A stretch of DNA of 9,975 nt from Verrucomicrobiota bacterium (GTDB lineage Bacteria > Verrucomicrobiota > Verrucomicrobiia > Verrucomicrobiales > Verrucomicrobiaceae): the NCBI GenBank assembly GCA_021413535.1, contig JAIOQF010000165.1, forward strand, positions 1 through 9,975, read 5' to 3'. Made by a program: the position numbers and the translations under genes. Positions 1 through 6,414 of the stretch are shown here, piece after piece; the stretch's first letter is position 1, and each line of letters starts with the position of its first letter. The notes beneath the pieces are model-generated. The model was not told the origin of the DNA and did not search any database. It saw only the letters and a program-made list of their open reading frames with translations.

Positions 1-28
1 GCTCAGGTCGAAACCGGTGTTAGCTACT

Positions 29-991
29 TCACTCTGCGAGATATTTCTCGACCAGCTCGTCCAGTTTGCCGCGGGCATCGGTGCTGACCACGATGCCCTT
101 TTTGTTCACCAGCCACATGGCCGGGATGCTGTTAATGCCGAAGCGCGAAGAAATTTCATTTTTCCAGCCTTTGCCATCAAAGTATTGCACCCATGTCATG
201 CCCTTGTCCTTGGTGAAACTTTCCAGCTTGGCTTTGTCTGAATCGAGTGAAATGCCGATGATTTCAAAGCCCTTGCCGTGGAACTTCTCGTAGGACTTCA
301 GCACGTTCGGAATGTCCTTGACGCATGGCCCGCACCAGGTGGCCCAGAAATCAATCAGCACCACTTTGCCGCTCATCTTGGACAGATCTACTTCCTGGCC
401 ATTCACAGAAACGAACTTTAAATCGAGCGGCTTGGTTTTGAGATCCGCCAAGGTCTTCATGCTGGAGACTTTGCCAGCGATCATGGGGTTGAATTTGCAC
501 TCCGGATAGGCCTTGAGATGCGTTTCGGCATTTTTTATCCAGTCAGCTGAGGTCGTCTTTCCTTCCTCAACCTCTTCGGCACCATCAAGCAGGGTGATGG
601 CACTCGCCTCGCCCTTGATCTCCGCATCAGCATCAGTGGACTTTAAAATTTCTGCGAGGATCAACTTCAAATCACCCTTGGCAGGCAGGCCTAATTGTTG
701 GCGGGCCCCGGCAGTCATGGCTTGAAAGAGTTGCAGCTTCCAGCGGCGGGGGTCGGCCGGGTATTGATCGAGAAATTCTTTGCCGGCCTCGTCTGTGGCG
801 GCCAGACCTGTTTTGAAGTTTGCCATGGCTTCCTCGCGCGAACCGGGCGGCTTGGCTGGCTTTTTAATGGAGTTCATGGCCGACTCCACTTTGTTCCAAG
901 CGATGTCGGCTTCAGTCTCGGCGCTGCGGGCTGACGAGAATGCCGCAGTGCAAACGGTGACCACGATGAGAGGCAGGATGGAAAGTTTCAT
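29..991 (-). CDS. Secreted thioredoxin/TlpA-like thiol-disulfide protein
   Basis: The 320-residue product starts with a Sec-type signal peptide: a Lys at position 2, a hydrophobic core at about 5-18, and a likely cut after ARSA near residue 24. Residues 25-185 form a mostly helical, charged region that I do not recognise. From about 188 to the end is a TlpA/ResA-like thioredoxin fold. It has the redox motif WCGPC at 219-223 (Cys220 and Cys223), preceded by VVLIDFWAT, and a cis-proline in SIPAM at Pro290. Family knowledge says such proteins reduce or exchange disulfides outside the cytoplasm, for example in cytochrome maturation, or act in oxidative defence; the partner cannot be told from sequence. 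The start is the ATG at 991, chosen because it gives a complete signal peptide. No Shine-Dalgarno sequence precedes it. The gene ends with TGA at 29-31 near the window edge. It is divergent from the sulfatase gene. Fold is clear; exact role is not. Confidence 0.9.
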   Translation of the reverse strand: MKLSILPLIVVTVCTAAFSSARSAETEADIAWNKVESAMNSIKKPAKPPGSREEAMANFKTGLAATDEAGKEFLDQYPADPRRWKLQLFQAMTAGARQQLGLPAKGDLKLILAEILKSTDADAEIKGEASAITLLDGAEEVEEGKTTSADWIKNAETHLKAYPECKFNPMIAGKVSSMKTLADLKTKPLDLKFVSVNGQEVDLSKMSGKVVLIDFWATWCGPCVKDIPNVLKSYEKFHGKGFEIIGISLDSDKAKLESFTKDKGMTWVQYFDGKGWKNEISSRFGINSIPAMWLVNKKGIVVSTDARGKLDELVEKYLAE

Positions 992-1065
992 GACTGAGAG
1001 TTTAGGCGCGGATAACGACGCATGGCAAGCGCAGATGCAAGATGGACGGCATCATGAACGCCGCC

Positions 1066-1093
1066 TTGCAAGCGTGCTTGGTGACGCTATGCT
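1066..1093 (+). promoter_or_regulatory. Candidate promoter for the sulfatase gene
   Basis: A TTGCAA box at 1066-1071 and a TATGCT box at 1088-1093 are separated by 16 bp, each matching four of six consensus sigma-70 positions. A start of transcription near 1100 would leave a leader of about 39 bases before the ATG at 1139. A small dyad, CAAGC/GCTTG at 1069-1073 and 1076-1080, overlaps the spacer and could be an operator or chance. The call rests on pattern matching only. Confidence 0.28.
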
Positions 1094-1138
1094 GGTTGCC
1101 GATTAGTCCCTGCGGGATCGACTTACTTTGATGATTTG

Positions 1139-3358
1139 ATGAATAAACTCCCCGAGCCGCCACCGGAACTTAGCCGCAGAACCGTCTTCCGCCTCGTGCT
1201 GCTGGTGGTGCTGGCCACGCTGGTCGCGCTCTTCTGCAATGCGCTCTGGCAGTTCGCCGGAAATACTTACGACTATAAAAACCGTTTCAAGGATGTCGCG
1301 GTGGGGCAGCATCTTCTCTATTTGATTTGGAGCAATATCGAGGTGCTCAAGGGCTACGGACTGGTCGGCGCCGGATTCACCATGTTCGTCTATCCGCTGG
1401 TGTTGCTCTGGCGTCGCGTTCAGGTGTTTGGCCGCTGGGGAGTGATCTGGCGCGCACTGCTGCTCTGCGGGATGCTCTACGCCTTCTTCATCTTTCGCCT
1501 GATGATTGAGCGGCCTTACTTTGGCGACTATTCCTATTTCGACACCGCGTGGCGGAAGTTCGCGGAGTGGTGCGGTCCGGCTGTGCAGCAGGCTTTTGCG
1601 TTCTTCGTGCTTTATGTCTTCCCCTGGGTCGCGGCGGTGATCTGCGGAGCGTTTTATTTTTGGGAGATCCGCCGGGCGATTCAGCGCAACTCGCGCACGT
1701 TTCCCTGGGCTGTGCTCGCGCCGCTGGTGATTCTGGCCGCCCTGGTGATCTCTGGCTTCGGTTTTATCAAGGACACGCCGAAGTTGTCGCCCTTGCCGGA
1801 AAAGCCCAGGGCCAAGCCCAAGAACATCCTGATCCTCGCCTCTGATTCTTTCCGGGCTGACCGTCTCTCGTGCAATGGCTACCCCCGGCTGACAACTCCG
1901 CGGATCGACCAGCTGGCGCAGCAGGGAGTGAACTTTCAACGCTGCTTCACACCCATCGCGTCCACTCTGGAGAGCCTGACCACGATGTTCTCCTCGCAGT
2001 ATCCCCACACGCACGGCATCGTGCACATGTTTCCGAACAAGGAGATGGTGGCGCGCGCGAACGCCAACATGCCGGCGCTGGCATCCATTCTGAAACAGCA
2101 GGGCTACGACACCGCTGTCATCGGCGACTGGTGCGCATGCGGCTTTAATGAACTGCCGATGGGATTCAATGACATCATCGTATCCGATTTCGATAACTTC
2201 AAAATTTACATGAGCGAGGTGGTCTATCTCCATCATCAGATTCTCCCGCTCTTCTTCGACAACAACGTCGGCCACTGGCTCTTTCCGAAGCTGAAGTCGT
2301 TCGCGAATTACATGACGCCTGATGTCGTCACCGGCCAGGTGATCGAGCGCCTCAAGAAGCGGGAGAATGATGAAAAACCCTTCATCATTTTTGCCTTCTA
2401 TTCTTGCACTCATCTGCCCTACAAAACCCCGCGTGATTACGCCGATCTCTGGGGTGATCCCAATTACAAGGGCGATCACAAGCACCAGCTCGCTCTAAAC
2501 GTTGATGAATTCATCGGCAGCGTGGACATCGGGAAGAAGTGGGAGCGTTTACCCAAAGCCGAAGTCGATCAGATCGTTTCGCTCTACGATGGCTGTGTGC
2601 GCGTGTTTGACGACTGTGTCGGTCATGTGGTGAGTGCGCTGGATGCTTCGGGTTTGAAGGATAACACCATCGTTATGGTCACGGGCGATCATGGCGATGA
2701 TTTGTTCGAGCCCAACACCACCTTCGGTCATGGGCTGACGTTTAATGGAGGTGATCAGAACACCAATATTCCCTTCGTGATCCGGGTCCCGGGACATGAC
2801 AGGCCGGGCACTCAGGTGAAGAAGATTGTGCGCTCGTTGGATTTTGCACCCACGCTGCTCGATTTGGTCGGGATTCCTGCGGATCCGCGCTTCGAGGGAC
2901 GGAGCCTCACGCCTTACCTGAACGACCCCAAGGCCGATCTTTCACTTCCGTGGTTTGGTGAAACCAGTTATCTCTTTTTCCGGCGCAATATTCCTGGCGA
3001 GGAACCGCTTTATATTCCGCCGATGGATGAGACGACGACCATCGACCCGGAGTTTGATTTTCATTTTGTGCTCAAGGACAAGTATCAAGACGATGTCCTG
3101 CGCACGAAGGAGCGCTGTCTCCGAACGGAGCGCTTCAAGCTGGTCTACACCCCGGGAGCAAAGGGTCCGATCTACCGGCTCTACGACACGATCGAGGACA
3201 AGCATTGCGAGCGTGATGTGAAGGCAAACTTTCCGCAGGTCTTTGTGAAAATGAAAACCGCCTTGGTTCGATGGATGGATGAACGCAAGGAAACTTCCGT
3301 GAAGGAGATCTTTGCGGGTGAAGATGAATTTGCCATCAAGGCTGGGGCGCAGGAATAG
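1139..3358 (+). CDS. Membrane-anchored sulfatase-family hydrolase/transferase
   Basis: Counting from the ATG at 1139, the product has 739 residues; a TTG one codon earlier at 1136 is an alternative. About five hydrophobic segments occupy residues 16-37, 70-90, 102-120, 150-172 and 188-210. A linker near 215-228 leads into a sulfatase/alkaline-phosphatase fold that should face the periplasm. Visible motifs are the metal-binding Asp in SDSFRAD (Asp236), the TGDHGDD motif (Asp517, His518) and a later FGHG (His531). The block ending in YPHTHG (about 276-293) occupies the place of the sulfatase C/S-x-P-S-R signature. There Thr276 falls where the formylglycine Cys or Ser would be. Thr nucleophiles are known in phosphoglycerol and phosphoethanolamine transferases of this superfamily, so transfer or phosphodiester chemistry is as possible as sulfate-ester hydrolysis. 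The C-terminal part (about 660-715) resembles sulfatase tails. No Shine-Dalgarno sequence is evident. Fold is secure; substrate is unknown. Confidence 0.88.
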   Translation: MNKLPEPPPELSRRTVFRLVLLVVLATLVALFCNALWQFAGNTYDYKNRFKDVAVGQHLLYLIWSNIEVLKGYGLVGAGFTMFVYPLVLLWRRVQVFGRWGVIWRALLLCGMLYAFFIFRLMIERPYFGDYSYFDTAWRKFAEWCGPAVQQAFAFFVLYVFPWVAAVICGAFYFWEIRRAIQRNSRTFPWAVLAPLVILAALVISGFGFIKDTPKLSPLPEKPRAKPKNILILASDSFRADRLSCNGYPRLTTPRIDQLAQQGVNFQRCFTPIASTLESLTTMFSSQYPHTHGIVHMFPNKEMVARANANMPALASILKQQGYDTAVIGDWCACGFNELPMGFNDIIVSDFDNFKIYMSEVVYLHHQILPLFFDNNVGHWLFPKLKSFANYMTPDVVTGQVIERLKKRENDEKPFIIFAFYSCTHLPYKTPRDYADLWGDPNYKGDHKHQLALNVDEFIGSVDIGKKWERLPKAEVDQIVSLYDGCVRVFDDCVGHVVSALDASGLKDNTIVMVTGDHGDDLFEPNTTFGHGLTFNGGDQNTNIPFVIRVPGHDRPGTQVKKIVRSLDFAPTLLDLVGIPADPRFEGRSLTPYLNDPKADLSLPWFGETSYLFFRRNIPGEEPLYIPPMDETTTIDPEFDFHFVLKDKYQDDVLRTKERCLRTERFKLVYTPGAKGPIYRLYDTIEDKHCERDVKANFPQVFVKMKTALVRWMDERKETSVKEIFAGEDEFAIKAGAQE

Positions 3359-3671
3359 GGCGTATTGTTGAGTCACTCATTTGTGATTATGAATTTGCAT
3401 GATTCTGCCCGGAGGGCAGCCTTTGTGTAGTCGTAGATTTGCTCGCCAAGGCTCGCCGCACATACGGCTACTCAAGTCCTGCCCTCCGGGCAGACTTCGC
3501 ATGATTCCTGTCTGCATGTGACAGCACTCATTCGGGCATTTATGCCTTGTCCTATTTTCGTCTGCTCATGGCATTACAGCCAAAGGAACTGGGGACTGGC
3601 AGTCCACAACACTTGGATAATGTTGTAGCACCAACGATTGGCGATTGTTGATGACTTTCCGACGGAAGTTC
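3359..3671. other. Intergenic region between convergent sulfatase and hppA genes
   Basis: This gap of 313 bases has no convincing reading frame of its own. Its left half carries the long inverted repeat described separately. The right half holds small dyads: GGCAT/ATGCC at 3535-3539 and 3542-3546, GGACT/AGTCC at 3593-3597 and 3601-3605, and ACAACA/TGTTGT at 3606-3611 and 3621-3626. The last two lie 46-79 bases beyond the hppA stop on the minus strand and could help end that transcript, but neither is followed by a clear run of T. Confidence 0.6.
3397..3507. repeat. Imperfect inverted repeat flanked by 9-bp direct repeats (MITE-like)
   Basis: Arms 3404-3435 and 3463-3494 pair in exact register around a 27-base loop. 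The outer 16 bases (TCTGCCCGGAGGGCAG and its exact complement at 3479-3494) are perfect; the inner 13 (3423-3435 with 3463-3475) have two differences; a 3-base unpaired patch separates them. About 27 of 32 positions are Watson-Crick. Two differences (3422/3476 and 3431/3467) become U-G pairs only in plus-strand RNA, so the hairpin is stronger in the sulfatase transcript's 3' region. The 9-mer GCATGATTC occurs on both sides, at 3397-3405 and 3499-3507, as a target-site duplication would. The loop contains GCTCGCC twice, at 3441-3447 and 3451-3457. The symmetry is seen directly; insertion by a transposase is inference. Confidence 0.65.
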
Positions 3672-5753
3672 TTAGAACAACAACTCGATGACGAGGATGG
3701 CCAGGATGTTCACCACCTTGATCATGGGATTGATCGCGGGGCCGCTGGTGTCTTTATAAGGATCGCCCACGGTGTCGCCGGTGACGGCGGCTTGATGCGC
3801 GATGCTGCCTTTGCCGCCGTGATTGCCTTCTTCGATGTATTTCTTGGCATTGTCCCAGGCGCCACCGGCGCTGGTCATGCTGAGGCCGAGGAAGAGTCCG
3901 GTGATGATGGTGCCCATGAGCATGCCGCCGAGGGCAGTGTATCCCAGGCCGGGGATGCAGCCAACGATGAGGACGCCCGCCAGTGGCAGGAGCGCGGGCA
4001 CGATCATCTCGCGTAATGCGGCCTTGGTGACGATGTCCACGCAGGTGGCGTATTCAGGAACATCAGTGCCGTTGAGGATGCCGGGCTTGGCTGTGATCTG
4101 ACGGCGAACTTCACGCACGACCGCACCAGCCGCACTGCCGACAGCTTTCATGCTCATGGCACTGAAGAGGAAGGGAAGCAGTCCGCCAAGAAAGAGGCCG
4201 ATGATGACCTTGGGATCTTTGAGCGAGAAATCAACGCTGGCCAATTTTTCAAGCTTGCCGGTGATGTGCAGGTGCTTGTCGAGTTCAAGATAATACGAAC
4301 CGAAGAGCACGAGTGCAGCCACACCAGCAGAGGCGATGGCGTAGCCTTTGGTGACGGCCTTCATCGTGTTGCCCACCGCGTCGAGGCCGTCAGTGATGTC
4401 GCGCACATTTTTGTCGAGTTTGCTCATGACAGCGATGCCGCCGGCGTTGTCGGTAATGGGGCCGAAGGCGTCGAGCGAGACGATGATGCCGGCCATGCTC
4501 AACATGGACATGACGGCGATGGCGACGCCATATAATCCGGCGAGAGAATAGCCGCCAGCGATGGCGCAGCAGATGAGAATGACGGGCAGAGCGGTGGCGT
4601 AGTTACCGAGGGCGATGCCGGCGATGATATTGGTGGCATGGCCGGTTTCACTGGCTTTGGCGATCTTGCGCACTGGGGCGTATTGAGTTGCCGTGTAGTA
4701 GTTAGTGATGATGACCACCGCCCAAGTCATGACCAAGCCGATGATGGTGGCCCAAAAAACATTCATGCTGGAAAATGTCCTGCCGTCCACCGTGGTAAGA
4801 ACTGCGGGCAGGAGCAGTTTGGTTGCGGGATAAAACAGAATCGCAGAAACTGCGGCGGAGATGCCCACACCTTTCATCAGGAGCGCGGTGGGCGAGCCGT
4901 CACGCACGTTGATGTAAAGAATGCCGAGCACTGCGCCAATGATGGAGATGCCGCCGATGAGGAAGGGATAAACCAGCGCCGCGCCGACGCCTTTGAGTGT
5001 CAGCGACGCGATCAGTAAGGCGCCGATGAGGGTAACAGCGTAGGTTTCAAACACGTCAGCGGCCATGCCGGCGCAGTCGCCCACGTTGTCGCCCACGTTG
5101 TCGGCGATGGTGGCTGGATTGCGCGGATCATCTTCGTCGAGGGCGTGTTCGAGTTTTCCGACGAGGTCAGCGCCAACGTCCGCAGCCTTTGTGTAGATAC
5201 CGCCGCCGAGTCGGGCGAAGACGCTGATGAGCGACGCGCCCAGCGCGAGACCCACGAGGGAGTCGATGGACTTCTCCTGGCCCATGACCAGATAAAATCC
5301 TGCAACAGCCAGGAGTGCGAGTCCAACCACGAGCAGGCCCGTTACCGCTCCGCCATTGAAAGCCACGCGCAATGCCGGAGTGGCGCCGATGGTTGCAGCT
5401 TGCGTCGTGCGCACATTCGCCACCACGGCGATGCGCATCCCGATGTAGCCGGCAATCATGGAGCAGACCGCACCGATGAGGAATCCAGAGGGCACCGCAA
5501 AGGGGTGATCGGTGTTTCGCTTCCAGATGAAAAGCAGAACGGTCATGATCACGGCGATGACACTGACCGTGCTCACCTGGCGACTGAGGTAGGCTTTGGC
5601 ACCATCTTGGATTGCGGCAGCCACACGCTGCATGGCGTCATTGCCCGGAGATGAACTGGTGATTTTTTTGATCAGGAAGATGGCGTAGCCCAAGCCCAGT
5701 GCTGCAAGGAAGATCGAGAGGATGATACCGTTTTGAGTGAGGAATTCAGACAT
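3672..5753 (-). CDS. hppA: Membrane-bound proton-translocating pyrophosphatase, K+-independent type
   Basis: This 693-residue protein is of usual length for the family, with about sixteen hydrophobic segments spread along its length. It hydrolyses cytoplasmic pyrophosphate and uses the energy to pump protons out across the inner membrane. The substrate-binding signature DVGADLVGK lies at 192-200. The Asp-rich block DNVGDNVGDCAGMAADVFE follows at 218-236, and the second acidic loop is near GPITDNAGG (431-439). A C-terminal GDPYKDTSGP is at 663-672. The subtype-deciding stretch reads GNTMKAVTKGYA at 461-472, with Lys465 and Thr468 in the places that make the enzyme K+-independent; K+-dependent enzymes have Ala at the first. 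K+-independent members are proton pumps as a rule. The start is the ATG at 5753, giving a normal first helix; no Shine-Dalgarno sequence precedes it. The stop is TAA at 3672-3674. It stands alone, convergent with the sulfatase gene and 177 bases below the tRNA-Lys pair. Confidence 0.97.
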   Translation of the reverse strand: MSEFLTQNGIILSIFLAALGLGYAIFLIKKITSSSPGNDAMQRVAAAIQDGAKAYLSRQVSTVSVIAVIMTVLLFIWKRNTDHPFAVPSGFLIGAVCSMIAGYIGMRIAVVANVRTTQAATIGATPALRVAFNGGAVTGLLVVGLALLAVAGFYLVMGQEKSIDSLVGLALGASLISVFARLGGGIYTKAADVGADLVGKLEHALDEDDPRNPATIADNVGDNVGDCAGMAADVFETYAVTLIGALLIASLTLKGVGAALVYPFLIGGISIIGAVLGILYINVRDGSPTALLMKGVGISAAVSAILFYPATKLLLPAVLTTVDGRTFSSMNVFWATIIGLVMTWAVVIITNYYTATQYAPVRKIAKASETGHATNIIAGIALGNYATALPVILICCAIAGGYSLAGLYGVAIAVMSMLSMAGIIVSLDAFGPITDNAGGIAVMSKLDKNVRDITDGLDAVGNTMKAVTKGYAIASAGVAALVLFGSYYLELDKHLHITGKLEKLASVDFSLKDPKVIIGLFLGGLLPFLFSAMSMKAVGSAAGAVVREVRRQITAKPGILNGTDVPEYATCVDIVTKAALREMIVPALLPLAGVLIVGCIPGLGYTALGGMLMGTIITGLFLGLSMTSAGGAWDNAKKYIEEGNHGGKGSIAHQAAVTGDTVGDPYKDTSGPAINPMIKVVNILAILVIELLF

Positions 5754-5856
5754 GAGATTGTGAGTAACGCGCGATGAGTGTGGGTGTTATCGGGATGGAC
5801 TGGAAGGTGTGAAAGGTCGAAACTGTAATGGAAATGTCACATGAGGCAATCATGAA

Positions 5857-5873
5857 ATGCCAAACATTGGCAT
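5857..5873. promoter_or_regulatory. Perfect 7-bp dyad upstream of hppA
   Basis: ATGCCAA at 5857-5863 and TTGGCAT at 5867-5873 are exact complements separated by 3 bases. The dyad lies about 104 bases upstream of the hppA start and directly beside a run of five A/T pairs. It could be an operator for hppA or part of the tRNA transcript's end. On the minus strand the T run comes before the hairpin, so it is not a standard terminator by itself. Confidence 0.35.
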
Positions 5874-5927
5874 AAAAATGCTCCGCATAGCAGCGGCTCC
5901 AGCGAGGCTGCCCACCCATCGGGCGGG
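5874..5927 (-). terminator. Candidate termination or processing region after the tRNA-Lys genes
   Basis: Three bases past the CCA end of tRNA-Lys(CUU), minus-strand RNA can form CCCGCCC-GAU-GGGUGGG (5927-5911): seven pairs, one of them G-U. The plus strand would have an A-C mismatch at that place, which favours a role in the minus transcript. Further on, CCGC/GCGG (5896-5893 with 5886-5883) is followed five bases later by TTTTT (5878-5874), the usual order for an intrinsic terminator, although that stem is short. The first hairpin may instead guide 3' end processing. Confidence 0.4.
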
Positions 5928-5930
5928 AAA

Positions 5931-6005
5931 TGGTGCACGGGGACGGATTCGAACCGTCAACCAATTGGTTAAGAGCCAACTGCTCTACCGTTGAGCTACC
6001 CATGC
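5931..6005 (-). tRNA. tRNA-Lys (anticodon CUU)
   Basis: Read on the minus strand, 75 bases fold as a complete cloverleaf with the CCA end encoded. The acceptor stem GCATGGG/CCCGTGC has one G-U pair and discriminator A. The D stem is GCTC/GAGC. The anticodon stem GTTGG/CCAAT carries loop CTCTTAA, giving anticodon CUU at positions 34-36. The T stem is GACGG/CCGTC with loop TTCGAAT. It reads the AAG lysine codon. It lies 18 bases after the UUU tRNA-Lys gene and shares nearly all of its D and anticodon arms, so the two probably arose by duplication and are transcribed together. Confidence 0.96.
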
Positions 6006-6023
6006 ATTACTAAATCCCTGATT

Positions 6024-6098
6024 TGGTGCGCGGGGTGGGGTTCGAACCCACGACCAATTGGTTAAAAGCCAACTGCTCTACCACTGAGCTACCTGCGC
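6024..6098 (-). tRNA. tRNA-Lys (anticodon UUU)
   Basis: On the minus strand this 75-base cloverleaf has the CCA end encoded and discriminator A. The D stem is GCTC/GAGC, the anticodon stem GTTGG/CCAAT with loop CTTTTAA (anticodon UUU), and the T stem GTGGG/CCCAC with loop TTCGAAC. The acceptor stem GCGCAGG/CCCGCGC has one clear mismatch, A5 against C68; the other six pairs are Watson-Crick. It reads AAA, and AAG by wobble. It is the first gene of the tRNA pair. Confidence 0.95.
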
Positions 6099-6115
6099 CG
6101 AAAAGAGGGGAGAGT

Positions 6116-6143
6116 TAATTAGTGAGGGATGCGCAGGATGCAA
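6116..6143 (-). promoter_or_regulatory. Candidate promoter for the tRNA-Lys pair
   Basis: On the minus strand a TTGCAT box (6143-6138) and a TAATTA box (6121-6116) are 16 bp apart, and the second ends 17 bases before the first tRNA base. The geometry suits a tRNA promoter, but both boxes match the sigma-70 consensus poorly. Confidence 0.22.
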
Positions 6144-6284
6144 GCTGGAAAATCATCGAATGCAAGTTTTCCAATCAATGCGGGCACGCGGGACCAGGCT
6201 GGAGGCGGCGGCGGTTGATGATAATATTGGCCGTCTGTTCGTCTATGCGGATGGAAATCATGATGGTGTAGATCATAAAATCGC

Positions 6285-6312
6285 TTGCAGCCATCTCACA
6301 GTTGCGTAACAT
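6285..6312 (+). promoter_or_regulatory. Candidate promoter for nusA-infB
   Basis: TTGCAG at 6285-6290 and TAACAT at 6307-6312 are 16 bp apart; TAACAT matches four of six -10 positions. A start near 6319 would give a leader of about 96 bases containing the hairpins before nusA. This is weak pattern evidence. Confidence 0.22.
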
Positions 6313-6337
6313 GCGCGTTCCATTCCCGGGCGGGCAC

Positions 6338-6412
6338 ACTTGAGCGAGAGGCTCTCTGGAACGGGAGCAAGAGAAATCCTGCTCCGGTTCGTCCGGGGGC
6401 GGACACTCAAGT
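6338..6412 (+). promoter_or_regulatory. Structured leader just upstream of nusA
   Basis: Three hairpins stand in a row: GAGAG/CTCTC (6346-6350 and 6352-6356, loop very tight), GGAGCA/TGCTCC (6364-6369 and 6380-6385), and GTCCG/CGGAC around GGGG (6391-6395 and 6400-6404). ACTTGAG at 6338-6344 and CTCAAGT at 6406-6412 are exact complements that enclose all three, so the leader could form a closed multi-branch fold ending two bases before the nusA ATG. Whether this controls nusA is inference. Confidence 0.4.
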
Positions 6413-6414
6413 TT

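Larger units (their letters stand above)
6099..6414. other. Divergent region between tRNA-Lys genes and nusA
   Basis: These 316 bases have no reading frame that I would call a gene. From the left they hold a weak promoter candidate for the tRNAs, a 7-bp dyad TGGAAAA/TTTTCCA (6146-6152 and 6167-6173), a weak promoter candidate for nusA (6285-6312), and a series of small hairpins just before nusA. The stretch 6180-6280 shows nothing that I can name. rimP, which commonly stands before nusA, is not here. Confidence 0.6.

Noticed and set aside
1103..2485. Long 460-codon open frame on the minus strand
   Set aside because: It lies entirely antisense to the sulfatase gene. The translation is rich in Arg, His and Glu without domain motifs, as expected from the reverse frame of a GC-rich gene.
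3441..3457. GCTCGCC twice as a possible CRISPR-like or iteron repeat
   Set aside because: There are only two 7-base copies, 3 bases apart, inside the loop of the larger inverted repeat; no array is present.
5145..5654. 169-codon open frame on the plus strand
   Set aside because: It is antisense to hppA, with no recognisable motif and shadow composition.
5845..5871. Sigma-54-like promoter (TGGCAT ... TTGC) on the minus strand before hppA
   Set aside because: The distance between the GG and GC elements is two bases too long, and that spacing is strict in sigma-54 promoters.
6340..6414. TTG start for nusA at 6340
   Set aside because: The 25 extra residues do not resemble NusA, and the ATG at 6415 gives a normal N-terminus.
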